Of a stretch of 63,112 bases of DNA, positions 7,985 to 15,889 are shown in pieces. The notes under the pieces are model-generated. The model did no database searches, was not told the origin of the DNA, and saw only the letters and a list, made by a program, of their open reading frames with translations. This DNA comes from Candidatus Nitrosopumilus sp. (GTDB lineage Archaea; Thermoproteota; Nitrososphaeria; Nitrososphaerales; Nitrosopumilaceae). The stretch spans positions 1 to 63,112 of the forward strand of contig JAPFQF010000009.1 of assembly GCA_029255365.1 (NCBI GenBank), given 5' to 3'. Both the position numbers and the translations under genes were made by a program. Within the stretch, counting starts at the first letter, position 1; each line of letters starts with the position of its first letter.

Positions 7985-8430
7985 TATAAAGATCAGTTTT
8001 TGATTTTAATCGAATTGATTTTAATCGATTACAAAACACCATTTATTTTGAAAATTCCAGGCACGAATTAAATGGTAATAAATGGATACGAAAAAAAAAT
8101 AATATCGATGGGGTTAATTCAAATTCTGAAAAAACACATCTGCCCTAGAGTTAGTTACGAACTGGACATAGGCCTTTTTTAAAGCACAGAAAATTTCTCT
8201 AAATTAGATGAACCTATTGAAGATAAGAAAAATAGATTCAATGATATTTAATGACTATATTGAGGCTGTTGAGGATGTTGAATACTCCTTTTTTCTTCTA
8301 GTTCTAATGCAAGAAGAAAGGTAAACGGCAAATGTTTGTCAACAATTTGATCCGAATGTAATAATTTCAAATGTACAAAAAGGTATCAATCGTATACCAA
8401 TCATTTTCCCAAGGGATAATTTCTAATCCA
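7985..8430. other. Non-coding or decayed stretch
   Basis: AT-rich DNA without a convincing gene. One 38-codon frame (8208-8324, + strand, beginning MNLLKIRKIDSM and ending QEER) is open but has no recognisable features. Taken with the remnants at 7206-7984, this looks like the tail of a gene-decay zone. Confidence 0.4.
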
Positions 8431-8916
8431 TTAAGAAGTTTGATCAATTTTACATTCAATTTTGAGGGATTTTACAGTTGTAAAGTATGTAATTGCCAAT
8501 ATTCCAATAGCAATTATTCTAATTGGAATTTCATAATTGGTTAGAAACGCTGTTGCCGTAGCTCCAACTGAGCCAAATGTTGAGATCACAGCAAATCCTA
8601 TGGGGCCACAACTACATGCACCTGCTGCAGCTCCAATTATTGAACCAAAAATGCCCCCACCCATTTTTTGTTTGGATTTTTTAAGGATATTGATACGAAA
8701 TATGTTCATCGGCAATACTAGGGCAGATAATGCAGATATTGTAACAATGAGAACAAACCCAAATTCAGTTCCAGATGGAATATGACTAACAACATAAGGC
8801 TCTAAGAAAATGTATTCAGATATAATTAACAATCCAACTAACATTATTGAGAAAATTACAATAGATAAGAGAAGATATTTTGAATTTGAATATACTGTTT
8901 TAATTGCAGATGGCAT
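8431..8916 (-). CDS. Four-helix membrane protein with mid-membrane CxC motif
   Basis: 161 aa with about four hydrophobic helices. The third region is rich in Gly/Ala and carries GAAAGACSCGPIGFAV, with two cysteines inside or at the edge of the membrane; a further Cys lies in the C-terminal tail (KIECKID). It follows the DsbA-like gene with no gap (TAG then ATG), so the two are almost certainly one operon. It resembles the CPLC membrane protein at 31906 in layout. A thiol-redox or metal-passing partner of the DsbA-like protein is a reasonable inference; no family name is claimed. Confidence 0.7.
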   Translation of the reverse strand: MPSAIKTVYSNSKYLLLSIVIFSIMLVGLLIISEYIFLEPYVVSHIPSGTEFGFVLIVTISALSALVLPMNIFRINILKKSKQKMGGGIFGSIIGAAAGACSCGPIGFAVISTFGSVGATATAFLTNYEIPIRIIAIGILAITYFTTVKSLKIECKIDQTS

Positions 8917-9579
8917 CTAAATCATTGTGTCCAATATTTGTTTGAACACTGAAAATGGTTGCGCACCGCCAAGTTGTTCTTGTCCATCTGGTCCAACTAT
9001 AAAGAATCCAGGAGTTCCGCTTACGCCGTGAACTCTTGCTTGTTGAGTGTTATACTGGACACGTTTAGAATATTTTCCAGAATCAAGACAGCTATCAAAC
9101 AATTCCATGTCCAATCCCATATTAAACGCAAATGCTTTTAATCGCTCAGTATTTGCCCATCCACTATCAATTTTGGATTCTTGAGAAGTGTAAAGAATAT
9201 TATGATATTCCCAATACATTTCTTGGTCTTCTGCACAGTAAGTTGCCTGAGCTGCTTTTGGAGAATCACGTCCCAAAAATGCCAAATCTACAAAAACTAA
9301 ATTTGCTTTTCCAGTTTCAATGTACTCTTGAAATATTGCAGGTTTTGTGTTATGAAACCAATTATAGCATTGATGACATTGGTAATCTCCAAATTCAACA
9401 ATAGTGATTGGTGCTAAAGGGTCACCTAAAACTGGAGAGCCCATGGCAGTCGAGATTGTTCCATGAGTTCTACCCATATCTAGATTAACAGTTTCAGAAG
9501 GCGATGCAGATAATGAAGCAGCAACCCCAGCTATAATTGTAATAACAATGACGGCCAAAATTACGCCTAATTTCTTCAT
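8917..9579 (-). CDS. DsbA-like thioredoxin-fold protein, membrane-anchored
   Basis: 220 aa. An N-terminal signal anchor (VILAVIVITIIAGVAASL) is followed by a thioredoxin-fold domain of the DsbA/Thioredoxin_4 type. The active-site C68-H-Q-C71 sits in FGDYQCHQCYNWF, and the cis-Pro loop is VSGTPGFFIVGPDG. It probably makes or shuffles disulfides on the outside of the membrane. It is transcribed together with the CxC membrane protein immediately downstream, a pairing that suggests electron exchange between the two. Confidence 0.88.
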   Translation of the reverse strand: MKKLGVILAVIVITIIAGVAASLSASPSETVNLDMGRTHGTISTAMGSPVLGDPLAPITIVEFGDYQCHQCYNWFHNTKPAIFQEYIETGKANLVFVDLAFLGRDSPKAAQATYCAEDQEMYWEYHNILYTSQESKIDSGWANTERLKAFAFNMGLDMELFDSCLDSGKYSKRVQYNTQQARVHGVSGTPGFFIVGPDGQEQLGGAQPFSVFKQILDTMI

Positions 9580-9611
9580 AATACAAATCAGAAAGTATTG
9601 GTTAAAAAAAC

Positions 9612-9809
9612 TTATTCCAAATTACGAGAAGATTTTTTCTTGAATAGATTTACAAATTTTGCAATAACAGTGTCAATTGGGCATACCTCACACACAAAGC
9701 TAGAATGACGCCCCTCAAGATGCTTTTCAAATTTTTCACTGGAATTAAACACCAGATCACATTTTTCACAGTAAATCTTGGATACGTTATTCTTCAAAGG
9801 TTTTGTCAC
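9612..9809 (-). CDS. Small C2H2 zinc-finger protein
   Basis: 65 aa. A single classical finger is present: YCEKCDLVFNSSEKFEKHLEGRH, with spacing C-x2-C-x12-H-x4-H. A second CxxC-like pair (FVCEVCPID) and a basic tail (KKKSSRN) follow. Such eukaryote-like fingers in archaea may bind nucleic acid or protein. It is upstream of the dsbA-like gene on the same strand (32 bp gap). The 225 bp further upstream hold no gene, only AT-rich sequence. Confidence 0.7.
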   Translation of the reverse strand: MTKPLKNNVSKIYCEKCDLVFNSSEKFEKHLEGRHSSFVCEVCPIDTVIAKFVNLFKKKSSRNLE

Positions 9810-10034
9810 AAACAGTTTGTGTGATTAGTGCTTATAAAGATCCTGTTGAAAATCAACACAAAATTGTAATTTACGAGATTCTAGATAATCAGGAAGATAG
9901 ATGAAACAAAAATAAATTTCAGCATACACAAGATTGTAAATAATTACATTTTAAAATAATTTTTACATCATAATTTTAAGGATTGTAAAAATTTCAATGA
10001 TTAAGAGAAATTTAATATTTAAAAATAAAACAAA

Positions 10035-10406
10035 TTACAAGTAATGGATTCTCATGTGAACATTTAATTCAACTTCATATTGTGTCACATATCCACAATG
10101 AGTACATGAAAACATCTCATGCTCGGACTGACTTGCGGTATTTTCAATTATAGTTCCAGAGATAGATGTGATGTTTATCATATTATGGTTTGAAATTACG
10201 GCAAAGTTTTTTCCCTCATTTATAGAATCTAAAAATTCCTTTATTGCAGAAATTACTATAACGGGATCAATAATTTCATCATCATCCAAAGACGACAAAG
10301 TAAATTGATTATGCTTCAATGTGGGAATTGCCGCCACTTGATCGGCCACATACACAAGTAAATCGTTTTTAACTGATATTACATCCCTGCAGTCAATTGT
10401 GAGCAT
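10035..10406 (-). CDS. Protein with C-terminal C2H2 zinc finger
   Basis: 123 aa. The N-terminal ~90 residues form an unrecognised alpha/beta domain. The last 25 residues are a C2H2 finger: FSCTHCGYVTQYEVELNVHMRIH (C-x2-C-x12-H-x3-H). It is one of two such finger proteins within 800 bp. A regulatory or nucleic-acid-binding role is inferred from the finger only. Confidence 0.65.
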   Translation of the reverse strand: MLTIDCRDVISVKNDLLVYVADQVAAIPTLKHNQFTLSSLDDDEIIDPVIVISAIKEFLDSINEGKNFAVISNHNMINITSISGTIIENTASQSEHEMFSCTHCGYVTQYEVELNVHMRIHYL

Positions 10407-10489
10407 AAAATATCATGATTAAATCAATATTTTAGTTTACCATAAATTTGAAAATGATTATTATGGTTTAATATTGTGAGGATAATTAC

Positions 10490-10876
10490 TTGGCAGATTC
10501 AGAAACATTTGGAGTAGAAAAAGGACACGGTGAAGAAGTCATTGCATGGTTAAATGAACAAGCAAAATCACAATCCATCAAGCTGGAAGCAAGGTTATAC
10601 GGCTATAGCGTGACTACCGAAAATTTTGGAGAGTTTGAAATGTTTTCATGGATTGGAAATGTCCAGAGTGCAAGAAAGATGATCATCAAAGCAAGTAAAA
10701 GATTCAAAGTAAAAGTCATCGAGGGAGGATACAAGCCTAAAGAAAAAATAATCAAAATGAAAAAGTTTGATTTTGCCAAGATCAAAAACGGAGACAAGAC
10801 AATAGGCCAGCTAGAGTTTGTGGCCTCAAGATTTGGAAACAAGCATTGGGAGATCCAAAATGAAGAAAGGCACTAG
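10490..10876 (+). CDS. Conserved-looking protein of unknown function
   Basis: 128 aa from a TTG start. No family recognised. It is soluble and rich in Lys and Glu (KKFDFAKIKNGDKTIGQLEF), with no signal peptide and no Cys motif. It precedes the hydroxyisobutyrate-dehydrogenase-like gene by 24 bp on the same strand, so it is probably co-transcribed. Clean codon use and good spacing support a real gene. Confidence 0.6.
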   Translation: MADSETFGVEKGHGEEVIAWLNEQAKSQSIKLEARLYGYSVTTENFGEFEMFSWIGNVQSARKMIIKASKRFKVKVIEGGYKPKEKIIKMKKFDFAKIKNGDKTIGQLEFVASRFGNKHWEIQNEERH

Positions 10877-10900
10877 TGGGATAATATCAGGAGAACGCAA

Positions 10901-11773
10901 ATGAAAAGAATAGGAGTTGTCGGATTGGGAATACTGGGTAACGCCGTGGCATTGCGTTTGGTGGATGCCGGTTTTGAAGTTACAGCTTACAACAGAACAA
11001 AAGAAAAAACATTTGAGTTAAAGGACAAGGGTGCAACAATTGCCGAATCGCCAAGAAAAGTGGCAGAAAATTCGGAACTAGTAATCATAGTTGTAAAAGA
11101 TGCAGATGCGGTAAAACAAGTTTCGTTTGGAAACGAAGGCATTGCAAACGGCAATCATGAAAAATTAATTGTTGCAGATATGAGCACCATTGACCCATCA
11201 GAATCAAAAAACATTTCAAAACAGTTTAACGATTCTGGAATAACTAAACTTGACATACCAGTAATGGGAGGACCAAACGTCGCAATAACTGGAGACTTGG
11301 TTATGATGGCATCAGGAAATAAAGAAAGTTTTGAAAAATGTAAAAAAGTATTTGACACCATAGCAAACAAAGTATTTTTCTTGGGAGAAAGCGGAGTTGC
11401 AAATTCGGTAAAACTGGCCATGAATCTTCAAATCACAATGTTAGCTTTGGCATTATCTGAAGGAATAACTCTTGTAAAAAAATCAAATGTAGATCCCAAA
11501 ATATTTCTAGAAATTTTAAACTCTACTTATTTCAAAACAGGAATGAGTGAAAAAAAGGCATATGGAATGATAGACGGCAAATACGATACAACATTCACGC
11601 TTTCAAATCTTAAAAAAGACATCAGCACCATAACAGGCGCTGCAAAATCCCTCGGGATTGAGCTGCCAATGATCAGTAAGGCAGAGGAGGTTTATGAAAA
11701 TGCAATAAAAGAAGGGTTTGGGGACATAGACTATACAGGAATCATCGAATATCTCAAAAAAATCAATAAATAA
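10901..11773 (+). CDS. NAD(P)-dependent beta-hydroxyacid dehydrogenase (3-hydroxyisobutyrate dehydrogenase family)
   Basis: 290 aa. The N-terminal Rossmann domain is VGLGILGNAVALRLVDAGF with AYNRTKEK after the second strand. The substrate-binding signature is DIPVMGGPNVAITGDL, and the catalytic Lys region is GVANSVKLAMN. The family oxidises small beta-hydroxyacids such as 3-hydroxyisobutyrate, glycerate or tartronate semialdehyde, or reduces succinic semialdehyde; the exact substrate is open. An SDR gene follows after 65 bp, so the two may form a small oxidoreductase operon. Confidence 0.88.
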   Translation: MKRIGVVGLGILGNAVALRLVDAGFEVTAYNRTKEKTFELKDKGATIAESPRKVAENSELVIIVVKDADAVKQVSFGNEGIANGNHEKLIVADMSTIDPSESKNISKQFNDSGITKLDIPVMGGPNVAITGDLVMMASGNKESFEKCKKVFDTIANKVFFLGESGVANSVKLAMNLQITMLALALSEGITLVKKSNVDPKIFLEILNSTYFKTGMSEKKAYGMIDGKYDTTFTLSNLKKDISTITGAAKSLGIELPMISKAEEVYENAIKEGFGDIDYTGIIEYLKKINK

Positions 11774-11838
11774 AAACAACCAAAATCACGAATAGAATTT
11801 AACAAAAATTCTATAAGTTATGGTGATATTACAAAATC

Positions 11839-12600
11839 ATGCGATTAAATGAAAAAGTGGCCATCGTTACCGGGGCATCTAGCGACATAGGGAAAGGCAT
11901 TGCCAAGAGATTTGCAGTAGAAGGGGCCAAAGTAATCCTAATCGCAAGGAATCTGGAGCAATTAGAGGCCACCAGAAAAGAGATAGGAAACGAGGGGTCA
12001 ACGGTTTCAATATCGTGTGATTTAACTGACGAATCCCAAGTATTGCAAGCAGTGAATCAGATTATGAACACATATGGCAAAATAGATATTCTGATAAATA
12101 ATGCAGGTGCGATTAACGACCCAGTGCATTTTCACGAAATGAAAGATTCCGAAATTAAAAAATTAATCGATGTAAACTTGTTTGGGGTATTTCATATGAC
12201 AAAAGCTGTTCTATCAAAAATGTCAGATGTCAAAAGCGGGGCAATTGTTAATATCGGTTCAATTTCAAGCGAAAGAGCAATACCAAGAGTCCACTTGGCA
12301 GTATATTCATCGACTAAAGCTGCGATATCCATGTTTACAAAATCAATCGCTGTAGAATATGCAAGACAAAACATCAGGTGCAATTGTGTTAATCCAGGAA
12401 TTATTAATTCAGGAATGATAAAACCATACCTTGATGACCCTCAAGCAAGAAAGATCTTGGAAGAAAGATTGCCCCTTGCAAGGGTTGGGGAACCAGAAGA
12501 CGTTGCAAATGCAGCACTCTATTTTGCATCAGATGAGGCCAACTGGGTCACAGGCGCCATCCTAAATGTGGATGGTGGAAAAACGGCTTCAGAAGGATAA
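11839..12600 (+). CDS. Short-chain dehydrogenase/reductase (SDR family)
   Basis: 253 aa, the classical SDR length. The cofactor motif is [16 protein letters not shown] (T-G-x3-G-x-G). NNAG appears as INNAGAIND, and the catalytic Ser, Tyr and Lys lie in NIGSISSE and [13 protein letters not shown]. Classical SDRs of this type include 3-oxoacyl reductases and sugar or alcohol dehydrogenases; the substrate is not readable. It has its own short upstream region with AT-rich sequence ending just before the ATG. Confidence 0.9.
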   Translation: MRLNEKVAIVTGASSDIGKGIAKRFAVEGAKVILIARNLEQLEATRKEIGNEGSTVSISCDLTDESQVLQAVNQIMNTYGKIDILINNAGAINDPVHFHEMKDSEIKKLIDVNLFGVFHMTKAVLSKMSDVKSGAIVNIGSISSERAIPRVHLAVYSSTKAAISMFTKSIAVEYARQNIRCNCVNPGIINSGMIKPYLDDPQARKILEERLPLARVGEPEDVANAALYFASDEANWVTGAILNVDGGKTASEG

Positions 12601-12622
12601 CATTGGATTTTTTTTTAAAAAA

Positions 12623-12766
12623 TCAAGATGCGGGAATGTTGTTCTTTTTGCAATATGCCCGATAACTTAGTCCAGTGACCAACATAATTATTCCAGTAAC
12701 AGCAGACCACATCAGAAACGATCCAACATCAGATTCATCCATGCTTGACAGCAAACGAGTAAACAT
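12623..12766 (-). CDS. Small single-pass membrane protein
   Basis: 47 aa in the gap between the SDR gene and the zinc protein gene. The N-terminus is MFTRLLSSMDESDVGSFLMW, followed by one hydrophobic helix (SAVTGIIMLVTGLSY) and a short polar tail with one Cys (YCKKNNIPAS). It has the form of the many tiny membrane proteins found in ammonia-oxidising archaea. No family name is claimed. Confidence 0.55.
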   Translation of the reverse strand: MFTRLLSSMDESDVGSFLMWSAVTGIIMLVTGLSYRAYCKKNNIPAS

Positions 12767-12841
12767 CTAAAGTTTGGGTTGATAATGAATCACCCCCCAA
12801 AAGTATGAAACATCTAAATAGATTTGACACTGACGGAATTT

Positions 12842-13051
12842 ATGCCTGAATTCACATGTCCAGACTGTGGAAAGCACCTATTTCATGAAAATGAGACAAC
12901 GTTAAAAATTGAAGAGACAATTCATTCAAAATTCTGCAGAAAAACACCGGGGGAAACCCACAGTTTCATGCACAGAGATCCAGCACACATGAAAACTTTT
13001 GATTCGGAAAGAGAAAACGACACCACGGGTGCCCCAGTATTAAAAAAATAA
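12842..13051 (+). CDS. Small zinc-binding protein
   Basis: 69 aa from the ATG (a TTG 18 nt upstream is possible). FTCPDCGKHLFHENE gives a CxxC pair, and HSKFCRKTPGETHSF supplies a Cys and two His that could complete a zinc site. The tail is polar. It lies between a divergent tiny membrane protein gene and the geranylgeranyl reductase gene, 48 bp upstream of the latter. Confidence 0.6.
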   Translation: MPEFTCPDCGKHLFHENETTLKIEETIHSKFCRKTPGETHSFMHRDPAHMKTFDSERENDTTGAPVLKK

Positions 13052-13099
13052 CAGCCCGTACCTCAAAATTATAACCTAGGCATTCATCATTAAAAGTAA

Positions 13100-14314
13100 T
13101 TGCCAGAAGAACATCATTATGATCTAGTGGTTGTGGGGGGAGGGCCCGCAGGATCTTCAGCCGCATACGCTGCTGCAAAGAATGGGATCAAGGTAGCTTT
13201 GGTTGAAAAGGAAAGTTCGATTGCAGAGACAGTCAGGACCAGTGGCGTGACGTGGATTCAAAACATAAAGGAGTTCGGAATTCCAGATAATTGTTTCAAT
13301 CCGATTAAGAATTTTTCATTTTGTTCTCCCAATAACGAGGTCACAATTAGCGATACCGTTCCAAGGGCAGCAGTATTGGATGTGAGAAAAACATACAGAT
13401 GGTTGGCAAACGAGGCAGAGCAGTGCGGTGCAGATATTTTTGTAAAGACCAACATCAAGAATGTCATCAAAAATGAAAAAGGAGACATTATAGGAGTAAG
13501 TGGAATTGGACCAACCGGTGAAACCATATTTCATTCCAAGGTTGTAATTGATGCAAGCGGTTTTCAGTCAACAGTTTGCAAGGCAATGGGGTTTGCAGAA
13601 CAGTGGGAAAGATTTGGTGCAGGGGCAGAATACGAAATGAAGGCAGAGCATGTAGATTCTGAAACATGGTGGTTAATGGTAGGACAAGAATACTCTCCTG
13701 CAGGGTATGCATGGATTTTTCCGTTAGGAAATAACATTGTAAGAATAGGGGTGGGTGTCGGGAAACCGGAATCAAACGTAGACCCCACTCAAAGACTCAG
13801 AGAGATAATAGACAAGAAGTTAGGACCGATAAAAAAATTAGGAAAGTTGACTGAGATTGAATTCCACTACGGATTAATTCCAAATGACGGATTATCCAGG
13901 ATAACTGTTTTCAACAATTTGATTCTGGTGGGGGACTCGGCAGGGCAAGCAAACCCTCTAGTTTTGGAAGGGATAAGGTATGCCATAAAATTTGGAAGGG
14001 TTGCAGGAAAAGTAGCATCAGATGCAATAAAGAAAGGCAAGACAGACAAAGAGTCACTTTACCCCTATGAAAACAACTGGAGGAAAGAAATAGAATCAAA
14101 AATCAAATCGGCAGGGAAAGTTCAGGATAGATGGATCGGCCTCACCGATGAAGAATGGGATAAAGAGCTGGACATTATCAAAGAACTGAAACCGGAAGAG
14201 TTCATCGACTTTATCAAAGCAGATTTTGGTTTATCAAACATGATCAAATTGGCAACTCATCATCCAAAATTGGCAGTCAGACAACTCTTCAATTTAGTAA
14301 AGGGTAAAAAATAA
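13100..14314 (+). CDS. Geranylgeranyl reductase family FAD-dependent oxidoreductase
   Basis: 404 aa from a TTG start. The FAD-binding dinucleotide motif is DLVVVGGGPAGSSAAYAA, and the second FAD contact is LILVGDSAGQANPLVLEGIR. These are hallmarks of the geranylgeranyl reductase / digeranylgeranylglycerophospholipid reductase group, which saturates isoprenoid chains of archaeal membrane lipids. Thaumarchaea often carry several paralogues, so lipid reductase is likely but the precise substrate is inferred. The C-terminal ~90 residues are helical and charged. Confidence 0.88.
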   Translation: MPEEHHYDLVVVGGGPAGSSAAYAAAKNGIKVALVEKESSIAETVRTSGVTWIQNIKEFGIPDNCFNPIKNFSFCSPNNEVTISDTVPRAAVLDVRKTYRWLANEAEQCGADIFVKTNIKNVIKNEKGDIIGVSGIGPTGETIFHSKVVIDASGFQSTVCKAMGFAEQWERFGAGAEYEMKAEHVDSETWWLMVGQEYSPAGYAWIFPLGNNIVRIGVGVGKPESNVDPTQRLREIIDKKLGPIKKLGKLTEIEFHYGLIPNDGLSRITVFNNLILVGDSAGQANPLVLEGIRYAIKFGRVAGKVASDAIKKGKTDKESLYPYENNWRKEIESKIKSAGKVQDRWIGLTDEEWDKELDIIKELKPEEFIDFIKADFGLSNMIKLATHHPKLAVRQLFNLVKGKK

Positions 14315-14428
14315 TTATTTTACATTAAAGAAATCAGTCACGACTACGTCATGGTATTGTAATTGTGCGACATATACACCGGAATCAAATGGTCGTGAAA
14401 TAACTTCAGTAAACAATCCAGGATTATC
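14315..14428 (-). pseudogene. C-terminal remnant of a secreted or surface protein
   Basis: An open 37-codon stretch without a good start reads NPGLFTEVISRPFDSGVYVA and ends VVVTDFFNVK. This beta-rich C-terminus looks like the end of a surface or Ig-like domain. A stop codon precedes it immediately, so the rest of the gene is missing. It could also be a chance frame. Confidence 0.3.
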
Positions 14429-14481
14429 CTACTTAAAACTTGAGTAGCTGTGATATCAAAGATTGGAGTATTTTTGAAAAA

Positions 14482-14697
14482 TTAAGCCATGGCAGCCGCC
14501 ATTGAATAGTTGCCAGGCTTAATTTTGGGCACAGTGTTGGTTTGGTCAGTCTGGTAAGACATGCAAATTGAATGAAATTGCTCATGAGTTATTGTCAAAC
14601 ATTCATTACAGATCATGCTGTTAGATTTGAAACATCGAGAACATTTTGTATTCTCATGTAACTTTCCACCGCAGTTCCGACATGATTCATCAGGCAA
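14482..14697 (-). CDS. Small multi-cysteine zinc protein
   Basis: 71 aa. It has SCRNCGGKLHENTKCSRCFKS (two CxxC pairs), then MICNECLTITHEQFHSIC, giving eight Cys and several His and a probable two-zinc ribbon. The C-terminal 25 residues are polar and end AAAMA. The start is divergent from the methyltransferase gene. The partner is unknown. Confidence 0.65.
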   Translation of the reverse strand: MPDESCRNCGGKLHENTKCSRCFKSNSMICNECLTITHEQFHSICMSYQTDQTNTVPKIKPGNYSMAAAMA

Positions 14698-14789
14698 TTG
14701 TATTCAAAATGAATTGTTAAAAATTGGATATAAGAAACACTGAGAAATTGTTCATCACAAAGATCAGTAAGATGAAGGTTATATTGGAA

Positions 14790-15437
14790 ATGAAACGAAC
14801 AGAGTTAATGGACATGGTTAGAGAAACTTTTGACATGTGGGCTCAAAATGGAAGGGCAGAATTAATGGAAATAGAGCACGGGACAAATGTTTTAAAATTT
14901 TTAAAATCCATATCATTTGACAAGCCGTTTACATTTTTGGATGTAGGTTGTGGGAACGGGTGGGTGGTAAGAAAAATAGCAAAAGAAAAAAATTGTAAAA
15001 AATCCATAGGGATTGACAAAAGTAAAAAAATGATCATTCAGTCCATAAAAAAAATAGAAGATAGAAAAGAAGAGTATTTTCACACAGATATCGAATCAAT
15101 GAATCATCGAGGAAAGTTTGATTTTGTTTTTTCAATGGAGTCGATTTACTATGCAAACTCTATAGAGATAGCACTTGGAAAAATATACAAATTGCTAAAA
15201 CCGGGAGGCCTGTTTTTCTGCGGCACAGACTTTTACGCAGACAACAAGGCAACTGCCAGGTGGGCAGGGATAATGAAAATTCAAATGCATTTGCATTCAA
15301 AAAAAGAATGGGTGGAATTTTTCAAAAATGCCGGCTTTGATGTCAAAACAAAGCACGTCAAAGACTTGAAAAATAAGAAAAAATGGAAAAGAGAACACGG
15401 TACATTATTCATTATAGGCACAAAACCTCCAAAGTAA
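14790..15437 (+). CDS. Class I SAM-dependent methyltransferase
   Basis: 215 aa from the ATG at 14790; in-frame alternatives are ATG 14772 and TTG 14724. Motif I is FLDVGCGNGWVVRKIA, motif II the acidic end of the next strand (GIDKSKKMI), and motif IV FDFVFSMESIYY. LLKPGGLFFCGTDF follows as post-motif IV. It resembles Methyltransf_11/25 small-molecule methyltransferases. The substrate is unknown. RNase P RNA lies directly downstream on the same strand. Confidence 0.85.
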   Translation: MKRTELMDMVRETFDMWAQNGRAELMEIEHGTNVLKFLKSISFDKPFTFLDVGCGNGWVVRKIAKEKNCKKSIGIDKSKKMIIQSIKKIEDRKEEYFHTDIESMNHRGKFDFVFSMESIYYANSIEIALGKIYKLLKPGGLFFCGTDFYADNKATARWAGIMKIQMHLHSKKEWVEFFKNAGFDVKTKHVKDLKNKKKWKREHGTLFIIGTKPPK

Positions 15438-15469
15438 TACTCAAATCAGATAACATGATACAGTATCCA

Positions 15470-15752
15470 TGTGAGCTGGAGCACGACACGCTGCTACGGC
15501 AGAGGAAACTCCTCCCTCCAAACAGGAAATGTGATCTGGAGATAGATAATCAGAGATGATTGGCAACGGAGCAGAAAATAATCCAATATGGCGCACAGTG
15601 ATGGTGAAAACCTGAGGTTTCCATAAAAGGAATGAAAAAGACGACCCACATGGAGCAAAGCCAAACAGAACTCATAGTTCCTGTACTAAGTTCAGGTAGG
15701 CTGCAAAGCGAAATATCGTGAAAACAGAAGGAGGGTTACTCCCAGCACACAT
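15470..15752 (+). ncRNA. rnpB: RNase P RNA
   Basis: No protein frame spans this ~283 nt block, but the conserved RNase P core is readable. CR-I is GAGGAAACTCC (15502-15512), CR-IV is GGAGCAAAGCCAAACAG (15652-15667), and CR-V includes ACAGAA followed by GGAGGGTTACTCCC (15724-15743). The 5' end GTGAGCTGG (15471-15479) and 3' end CCCAGCACAC (15741-15750) pair to form helix P1. The RNA is the catalytic subunit that trims tRNA 5' leaders. A T-rich run follows at 15754. Ends are estimated to within a few nucleotides. Confidence 0.88.
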
Positions 15753-15889
15753 ACTTTTTTAAAATTTTAAAAAAAATAGTTGTACATCAAAAGAATTATT
15801 TTTAATAATTAAAAACCAATTATTACAAATATATCAAACAAAATAAAATATGTTAATTTGTTGAAATAAAGAATAGTGTAAAACTAGGA
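15753..15889. other. AT-rich gap after RNase P RNA
   Basis: The stretch begins with a TTTTTTAAAATTTTAAAA run that may act as a terminator for the RNA. The rest is AT-rich spacer before the stop codon of the convergent membrane protein gene. No other feature was seen. Confidence 0.4.

Noticed and set aside
8208-8324. 38-codon frame in the decay zone
   Set aside because: Open with an ATG but no conserved motif or promoter; listed only inside the non-coding stretch.
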